Source: Sulfurimonadaceae bacterium (GTDB taxonomy: Bacteria > Campylobacterota > Campylobacteria > Campylobacterales > Sulfurimonadaceae). Taken from it: 10,921 nucleotides of DNA. Location of the stretch: positions 1-10,921 of the forward strand of contig JAUWRZ010000037.1 of assembly GCA_030610325.1 (NCBI GenBank). The letters are read 5' to 3'. The position numbers were made by a program, and so were the translations under genes. The notes below the pieces were generated by a model that was not told where the DNA came from, ran no database searches, and was given only the letters and a program-made list of their open reading frames with translations. Of the stretch, positions 6,808-10,921 are shown in pieces (position 1 is the stretch's first letter; the number at the start of each line of letters is the position of its first letter).

Positions 6808-7869
6808 ATGGATGTAATCGCAAAGATAGAAGCTGGTGAACGGATCACTTTTGATGAGGCACTGGCTTTATATGATCACGACCTGTTTGTGTTGGGTGAA
6901 CTTGCAGATATAGGGCGGAAGAAGCTGCATGGGAATAAGACCTATTTTAATATAAATCGCCATATCAATCCGACCAATATATGTAAGGATGTCTGTAAGT
7001 TCTGTGCTTACAGTGCGAGCCGTAAGAACCCACAGCCCTATACGATGAAGCACGAGGAGATCATGGAGATCGTCGATGATATCGCTAAGCGTGGTATCAA
7101 AGAGGTACATATCGTCTCTGCTCATAATCCAGATACTGGTCTGGACTGGTACACGACAGTCTTCTCGAAGATAAAAGCAAAGTACCCTGAGCTTCATATC
7201 AAAGCGTTAACGGCGGCAGAGATCCATTTTCTCTCTGAAGAGTATGAGAAGTCTTATGACGAGATCATCGATATCATGATCGAAAATGGAGTAGACTCGC
7301 TGCCAGGTGGTGGTGCCGAGATCTTTGATGAAGAGGTCCGTGACTATATCTGTAAGGGAAAAGTCACCTCTGAGCAGTGGCTGGAGATCCATCGTAAATG
7401 GCATGAACGTGGAAAGAAGAGCAATGTTACGATGCTCTTTGGACATGTGGAGAAGCGTAAGGACCGCATCGATCATATGATGCGCATCCGTGACCTACAA
7501 GACCAGACAGGCGGGTTTAACTGCTTTATCCCGCTGGTCTATCAGAGTGAGAACAACTATCTCAACGTAAAAGAGTTCATCACTGCTCATGAGATCCTTA
7601 AGACGATGGCGATCTCACGCATCGTCTTGGACAATGTGCCTAACCTAAAAGCTTACTGGGTCACTTCGACAGTCAACCTGGCATTGGTCGCCCAGGAGTT
7701 TGGTGCCAATGACCTCGACGGTACCATCGAAAAAGAGTCCATCAACTCCGCTGCCGGTGCGAAAAGTGCCCATGGTGTAGACCTTCAGGAATTTGTCGAT
7801 CTCATCAAAGACAGCGGTTTCACTCCAGTAGAACGCGACAGCCTTTATAAAGAGCTGAAAGTATGGTGA
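6808..7869 (+). CDS. mqnE: Aminofutalosine synthase (radical SAM, menaquinone synthesis)
   Basis: MqnE joins 3-[(1-carboxyvinyl)oxy]benzoate to the adenosyl radical from SAM, forming aminofutalosine in the futalosine route to menaquinone, the main quinone of Campylobacterota. The 353 residues show the radical-SAM cluster motif CX3CX2C (Cys59, Cys63, Cys66 in NPTNICKDVCKFCAY). They also show EVHIVSAHNPD (99-109), HIKALTAAEIH (130-140), LPGGGAEIF (165-173), TMLFGHVE (208-215) and NDLDGTI (301-307). FGHVE, the IKA-TA-EI block and CKFC favour MqnE over the sister enzyme MqnC, which is the main alternative. The start has AGGG seven bases upstream. It is transcribed away from glnD and is followed after 28 bases by a glycosyltransferase on the same strand. 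Confidence 0.92.
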   Translation: MDVIAKIEAGERITFDEALALYDHDLFVLGELADIGRKKLHGNKTYFNINRHINPTNICKDVCKFCAYSASRKNPQPYTMKHEEIMEIVDDIAKRGIKEVHIVSAHNPDTGLDWYTTVFSKIKAKYPELHIKALTAAEIHFLSEEYEKSYDEIIDIMIENGVDSLPGGGAEIFDEEVRDYICKGKVTSEQWLEIHRKWHERGKKSNVTMLFGHVEKRKDRIDHMMRIRDLQDQTGGFNCFIPLVYQSENNYLNVKEFITAHEILKTMAISRIVLDNVPNLKAYWVTSTVNLALVAQEFGANDLDGTIEKESINSAAGAKSAHGVDLQEFVDLIKDSGFTPVERDSLYKELKVW

Positions 7870-7897
7870 TCTACAGGAAAACTGGTAAAAGGGCATA

Positions 7898-8707
7898 ATG
7901 GATATCTCAGTCATCATCCCAGCTTACAACCGTGTCAACAGCCTCGCGAGGGCTATCGAGTCTGTTTTAGATCAGACTCATAAAGTCGCAGAGATCATCG
8001 TGATCGATGACGGCTCTACCGATGCGACCTCTGAAGTGGTCAAAGTCTACGAGGATGTCCTGTTACTGAGGCAGAAGAACATGGGTGTCTCTTCTGCGCG
8101 CAACAACGGCATCATGATGGCATCCTCAGAGTGGATCGCTTTTCTGGACTCAGATGATACATGGCATCGTGATAAGATCGCGAAACAAGTAGCGTTACAT
8201 AAAAAAGAGCCGCAATTAAAGTTCTCCTACACGGATGAGAAGTGGATACACAAGGGTAAAGAGACTACTCTATCGAAGAAGTCTGCCAAGTCTGGTGGAG
8301 ACATCTTTGCTGAGTCTCTCTCTGAGTGCACTATCGCATCCTCTTCGACGATCGTCAAAAAGAGCCTTTTAACGTCGGTCGGTCTCTTTGATGAGTCACT
8401 GGAAGTGTGTGAGGACTATGACCTTTGGCTACGAATACTCTCAGAGCATGAGATCGGTCTGGTCGATGAGAAGCTTATCACCAAATATAGTGGTCATGAT
8501 GATCAGTTGTCTATGCAATACTGGGGACTGGATCGTTTTCGGGTGAGGGGACTTGAGAAGCATCTTGATGGCAGTCATGACGTCATAGTCCGTAAAGAGC
8601 TTATCGTGAAGTATGAGCTGTTGCTCAAAGAGGCATTGAAGCATGAGCGCCATGATGATCATGAGTTGTACTTACTGCGCATCGATCAATTAAGAGCAGG
8701 GTATTAG
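7898..8707 (+). CDS. Family 2 glycosyltransferase
   Basis: This is a 269-residue GT-A fold enzyme that transfers a sugar from a nucleotide-sugar, probably to a cell-surface glycan or lipid-linked acceptor at the cytoplasmic face. The start ISVIIPAYNRVNSLARAIES, the nucleotide-binding VIDDGSTD (35-42), SSARNNGI (65-72) and the metal-binding LDSDD (83-87) are typical. The CEDYDLWLR block (171-179) carries the likely catalytic base of inverting family 2 enzymes. No membrane segment is visible. AAAAGGG precedes the ATG by four bases. The gene lies 28 bases after mqnE and is probably co-transcribed, but nothing in it suggests a role in menaquinone synthesis. Donor and acceptor cannot be read from the sequence. 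It converges on the SGNH hydrolase gene, 22 bases away. Confidence 0.9.
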   Translation: MDISVIIPAYNRVNSLARAIESVLDQTHKVAEIIVIDDGSTDATSEVVKVYEDVLLLRQKNMGVSSARNNGIMMASSEWIAFLDSDDTWHRDKIAKQVALHKKEPQLKFSYTDEKWIHKGKETTLSKKSAKSGGDIFAESLSECTIASSSTIVKKSLLTSVGLFDESLEVCEDYDLWLRILSEHEIGLVDEKLITKYSGHDDQLSMQYWGLDRFRVRGLEKHLDGSHDVIVRKELIVKYELLLKEALKHERHDDHELYLLRIDQLRAGY

Positions 8708-8729
8708 ACCTACCGGAAGATATTGACCT

Positions 8730-9359
8730 TTACTCTTTTTTGAGGTCTCTATGTAAGACCTCTTCCCAGACCGCATAACCTTTTTCATTAAGATGGACAC
8801 CATCTAAGGTGTATGCTTCTATCAACCCGCCTTTGACATCACTAAATGCTTTATAAAGATCGATATAGAGCGCACCACTCTCCTTGGCTTTTTGCTTTAG
8901 AAAATAGTTCAGTGCGATCACATCTTCGTTTATCTGCTGGGTCTGTGGCATCATGCTTACGGGTAGGTTTGAGAGGAGGATGAGGTGATCGATCTTCTCC
9001 AGAGCATCAAGTAGTCTTGCATAGCCCTCTTTTACCTGCTGAAGAGGCACCCCCTGAAGTAGGTCATTGATCCCTATCATCATGATGATAGTGGTTGGTC
9101 CTTTGTCCAGGGTGTAGTGTAGGCGATAGAGTAGACCATCAGTAGTATCACCGGCGATCCCGGCATTATGGTGTGGTCCGAAACTGCTCCAGTCATGGTA
9201 GTCGGTGAGGCTGTCTCCGAGAAAGATAAGGTCACTCTTTTTCATCTGTTCGAACCTTTGTAGCTTTTCTTGATAGTAGGGGTGTTCTATCGGCGCCTTG
9301 GCTGCGAGCCAAAAAGGAAGCAGCCACAGTATGAGGCTAAGGGTGAGGGACTTTGACAT
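8730..9359 (-). CDS. Exported SGNH/GDSL hydrolase (lipase/esterase type)
   Basis: The product is a 209-residue SGNH-fold hydrolase. Residues 1-20 look like a signal peptide (MSKS, then a hydrophobic run to LAA), with cleavage likely near A20-A22, so it should act in the periplasm. The family blocks are complete: GDSLTD (48-53) with nucleophile Ser50, block II AGIAGDTTDG (66-75), block III GIND (96-99), and block V DGVHLN (186-191) with catalytic Asp186 and His189. The substrate may be an ester or acyl group on a lipid, glycan or peptidoglycan; the sequence does not tell which. Its ATG lies inside the last 23 bases of pssA and has no clear Shine-Dalgarno, so translation probably depends on pssA. 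The TesA-like lysophospholipase role is only inferred from the neighbour. Confidence 0.88.
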   Translation of the reverse strand: MSKSLTLSLILWLLPFWLAAKAPIEHPYYQEKLQRFEQMKKSDLIFLGDSLTDYHDWSSFGPHHNAGIAGDTTDGLLYRLHYTLDKGPTTIIMMIGINDLLQGVPLQQVKEGYARLLDALEKIDHLILLSNLPVSMMPQTQQINEDVIALNYFLKQKAKESGALYIDLYKAFSDVKGGLIEAYTLDGVHLNEKGYAVWEEVLHRDLKKE

Positions 9360-9894
9360 TGGAGTTTAAGAGCCAGCCTATCAGTGTCATAGCCAGCAGG
9401 ACAAAGCCTCCAGAGGCCAGGTCGTAAGCTGAAGTGAGGTAGACCAACCAGAGCAGGATAGCACCCAGTGGGGTAGGGACACCGATAAAATACTTTGCTA
9501 CCTCTCCCTCTTCGGCATCGATGTTGAACTGTATGAGACGGCGAAGTCCACTGATGACATAGTAGATGCTCACTACTGCCGATAGTGCCAGCCAAAAGCC
9601 TTCGAGATGGACAGCGTATACTGCCTGAAAGATCAAAAAGACCGGAACGAGGACAAAAGAGAGGAAATCAGCAAAGGAGTCAAGCTGGATTCCGAACTCA
9701 TTGGAAAGTTTGTATTTACGGGCGATCTTACCGTCGAAGATGTCGAAAGCACCGCCGATCCAGGCGAGCATGATGGCCAGTACGAAATTGTTCTGCGTGA
9801 TGAAATAGGTGGCAAGAAGCCCGGCGCTGATGTTGACCATCGTAAAAAGATTGGCGAGATTAAAGTGATTGGAGGGGCGCCATAAAAACTGCAT
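9337..9894 (-). CDS. pssA: CDP-diacylglycerol--serine O-phosphatidyltransferase (CDP-alcohol phosphatidyltransferase)
   Basis: PssA condenses CDP-diacylglycerol with serine to phosphatidylserine, the precursor of phosphatidylethanolamine, in the inner membrane. The 185 residues carry the full CDP-alcohol phosphotransferase motif DX2DGX2AR...GX3DX3D: Asp51, Asp54, Gly55, Ala58, Arg59, Gly68, Asp72 and Asp76. The opening NLFTMVNISAGLLA, the block RRLIQFNI (118-125), the FIGVPTP stretch and the KVPHP end match small subclass II PssA such as that of Bacillus subtilis, including its length. Several hydrophobic segments fit a polytopic membrane protein. The start has AGAGG about five bases upstream. 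It leads an operon with the SGNH hydrolase, overlapping it by 23 bases. Another CDP-alcohol phosphatidyltransferase specificity cannot be fully excluded; a second pssA elsewhere in the genome is possible. Confidence 0.85.
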   Translation of the reverse strand: MQFLWRPSNHFNLANLFTMVNISAGLLATYFITQNNFVLAIMLAWIGGAFDIFDGKIARKYKLSNEFGIQLDSFADFLSFVLVPVFLIFQAVYAVHLEGFWLALSAVVSIYYVISGLRRLIQFNIDAEEGEVAKYFIGVPTPLGAILLWLVYLTSAYDLASGGFVLLAMTLIGWLLNSNVKVPHP

Positions 9895-9904
9895 AAAGAC
9901 CTCT

Positions 9905-9930
9905 TTTTTAAGGGTGATTATAACGTTATT
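9905..9930 (-). promoter_or_regulatory. Promoter of pssA (-10 TATAAT)
   Basis: The minus strand has TATAAT at plus 9917-9922, about 23 bases upstream of the pssA ATG. This would give a leader of roughly 15 bases that carries AGAGG. No -35 box is clear. Confidence 0.55.
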
Positions 9931-10016
9931 CTTACTTTAAAAGTGCTTTGTCTATGGAGCTTGAAAGTGAGTAGTGAGAATATGGGTAGAACTGTTTGTT
10001 TGGCAGGTCGATGTAT

Positions 10017-10041
10017 GACCAGCCCTCAACAGAGGCTGATC
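10017..10041 (-). terminator. Stem-loop after the peroxidase gene, weak terminator candidate
   Basis: GACCAGCC (10017-10024) pairs with GGCTGATC (10034-10041) at seven of eight positions, with a possible inner TC/GA. It lies ten bases after the peroxidase stop on the minus strand. No T-run follows, so intrinsic termination is doubtful. Confidence 0.3.
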
Positions 10042-10051
10042 AGAGTCACGT

Positions 10052-10921
10052 TTAGTCCAGGTTCGGTCTTGGAGTAGTAGCTGTCTCGTTTGGAAGTTCC
10101 GGAGTCAATACCTCAGGTTTCGTACCTTCAAGTGCACCAAGGAAGACCTCGATAGAAGCGGCCTCTTTATCGCTGATCTCAAGGCCTAGCTGAGTACGGC
10201 CCATCTCGATGATCGCATCCTTCAGACCCCAGACGGTACCATTATGAAAATAAGGTGCAGTCTGTGTGATGTTCCGCAATGTCGGTGTCTTGACCATACC
10301 GTTCGCATCACCTTTAAAGTCACCTACATGGGCGTTTTTAAATTTAGCAGTGATCTCAAATGCCTGCATCTCGCCACCGAGTGCGACACCGTTATGACAA
10401 GTAGCACAACCTTTGTCTATAAATGTCTTCATACCTGCTTGCTCTTCGGGTGTCATAGCGCTTGGGCAGCCGTTAAGGAACTCATCATAAGGAGCCGGTG
10501 TGACCAGAGTACGCTCAAACGTAGCGATAGTGTCAGTGATGAGTTCGAAACTGATCTTGACATCTTTTCCATAAGCTTTTTTAAACTCTTTGATGTACTC
10601 TGGCATCGAAGTCACAGTATTAGCTACATGATCTTTTGTCGCTGCCATCTCAGGATGTGCCTGGATAGGTCCTTGTGCCTGCTTCTCAAGATCTGGGTCT
10701 CTTCCGTCCCAGAACTGACTGCTGAAAAATACTGCATTATAGACAGTAGGGGAGTTTAGGTGGTGTGGGTTCGCTGTCCACTTGTGTCCTGTCGCAGCTG
10801 GTACACCATCGTCACCACCCATTGCCAGGTTGTGGCAGGTATTACAGCTGATAAGACCACTTTTTGATAGACGAGGATCAAAAAAGAGCTTTTTACCCAG
10901 TTCGACTTTCTTCTTAGTGAT
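10052..10921 (-). CDS. Di-heme cytochrome c peroxidase, C-terminal part (5' end outside window)
   Basis: The frame is open from the window edge to a TAA at 10052-10054, giving 289 visible residues; the signal peptide and start lie beyond. The enzyme reduces hydrogen peroxide to water in the periplasm using electrons from c-type cytochromes. Both haem c motifs are present: CNTCH (visible residues 26-30) and CATCH (172-176). Other family signatures are LGKKLFFDPRLS (8-19), FWDGRDPDLEKQAQGPIQAH (70-89), PTLRNITQTAPYFHNG (213-228) and Met240 in IIEMGRTQLG, the likely distal ligand of the high-potential haem. The Trp in FWDGR matches the residue between the haems. The C-terminus is a Pro/Thr-rich tail. 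A MauG-like relative is the alternative, but the spacing and QAHPEM block favour a true peroxidase. Confidence 0.93.
   Translation of the reverse strand: MTKKKVELGKKLFFDPRLSKSGLISCNTCHNLAMGGDDGVPAATGHKWTANPHHLNSPTVYNAVFFSSQFWDGRDPDLEKQAQGPIQAHPEMAATKDHVANTVTSMPEYIKEFKKAYGKDVKISFELITDTIATFERTLVTPAPYDEFLNGCPSAMTPEEQAGMKTFIDKGCATCHNGVALGGEMQAFEITAKFKNAHVGDFKGDANGMVKTPTLRNITQTAPYFHNGTVWGLKDAIIEMGRTQLGLEISDKEAASIEVFLGALEGTKPEVLTPELPNETATTPRPNLD

Noticed and set aside
8742..8762. Perfect hairpin GAGGTCT-N7-AGACCTC at the end of the SGNH hydrolase gene
   Set aside because: The T-run lies before the stem on the plus strand and becomes an A-run after it on the minus strand, so it is not a terminator in either direction; it also lies in coding sequence.
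10244..10759. A 171-codon open frame opposite the cytochrome c peroxidase
   Set aside because: It is Cys/Ser-rich nonsense antisense to a clearly conserved di-heme peroxidase.

Overview
The window looks like the chromosome of a Campylobacterota bacterium, probably close to Sulfurovum or Sulfurimonas. The basis is the protein character, a menaquinone gene of the futalosine pathway (mqnE), a di-heme cytochrome c peroxidase, and promoters with a clear TATAAT but no recognisable -35 box. The genus is inference; no rRNA or other marker is present. It reads as a housekeeping region, with no phage, CRISPR, tRNA or complete insertion sequence.

Layout: (1) 1-333 (+), 3' end of thiC, ending with its CX2CX4C iron-sulfur motif. 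(2) 437-1615 (+), mrp/apbC, an iron-sulfur carrier P-loop ATPase that lacks the usual central CXXC and carries a Ser/Thr/Ala-rich tail ending in Cys-Gly-Cys-Ser. (3) 1616-2174, a 559-base gap with no credible gene; it holds a stem-loop just after mrp, a 72-base inverted-repeat element resembling a REP/non-autonomous transposon unit (2001-2072), and the glmS terminator. (4) 6502-2175 (-), a tight glnD-glmS operon (nitrogen sensing, then glutamine-dependent aminosugar synthesis). (5) 6503-6807, a 305-base divergent promoter region rich in inverted repeats. (6) 6808-8707 (+), mqnE and a family 2 glycosyltransferase. (7) 9894-8730 (-), pssA overlapping an exported SGNH/GDSL hydrolase. (8) 10921-10052 (-), a 5'-truncated di-heme cytochrome c peroxidase.

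How the genes relate: ThiC is a radical-SAM [4Fe-4S] enzyme, and loss of ApbC/Mrp in Salmonella is known to impair ThiC-dependent thiamine synthesis, so the thiC-mrp pair makes biochemical sense. GlnD (PII uridylyltransferase) and GlmS (which consumes glutamine) share glutamine as signal and substrate. PssA and the SGNH hydrolase both plausibly act on membrane lipid. MqnE (respiratory quinone) and the peroxidase (periplasmic peroxide reduction fed by c-type electron carriers) fit a respiring, microaerophilic or anaerobic lifestyle.

I did not find a new multi-gene system. The points most worth a second look are the altered cysteine layout of Mrp, the 72-base inverted repeat, and the structured glnD-mqnE intergenic region.
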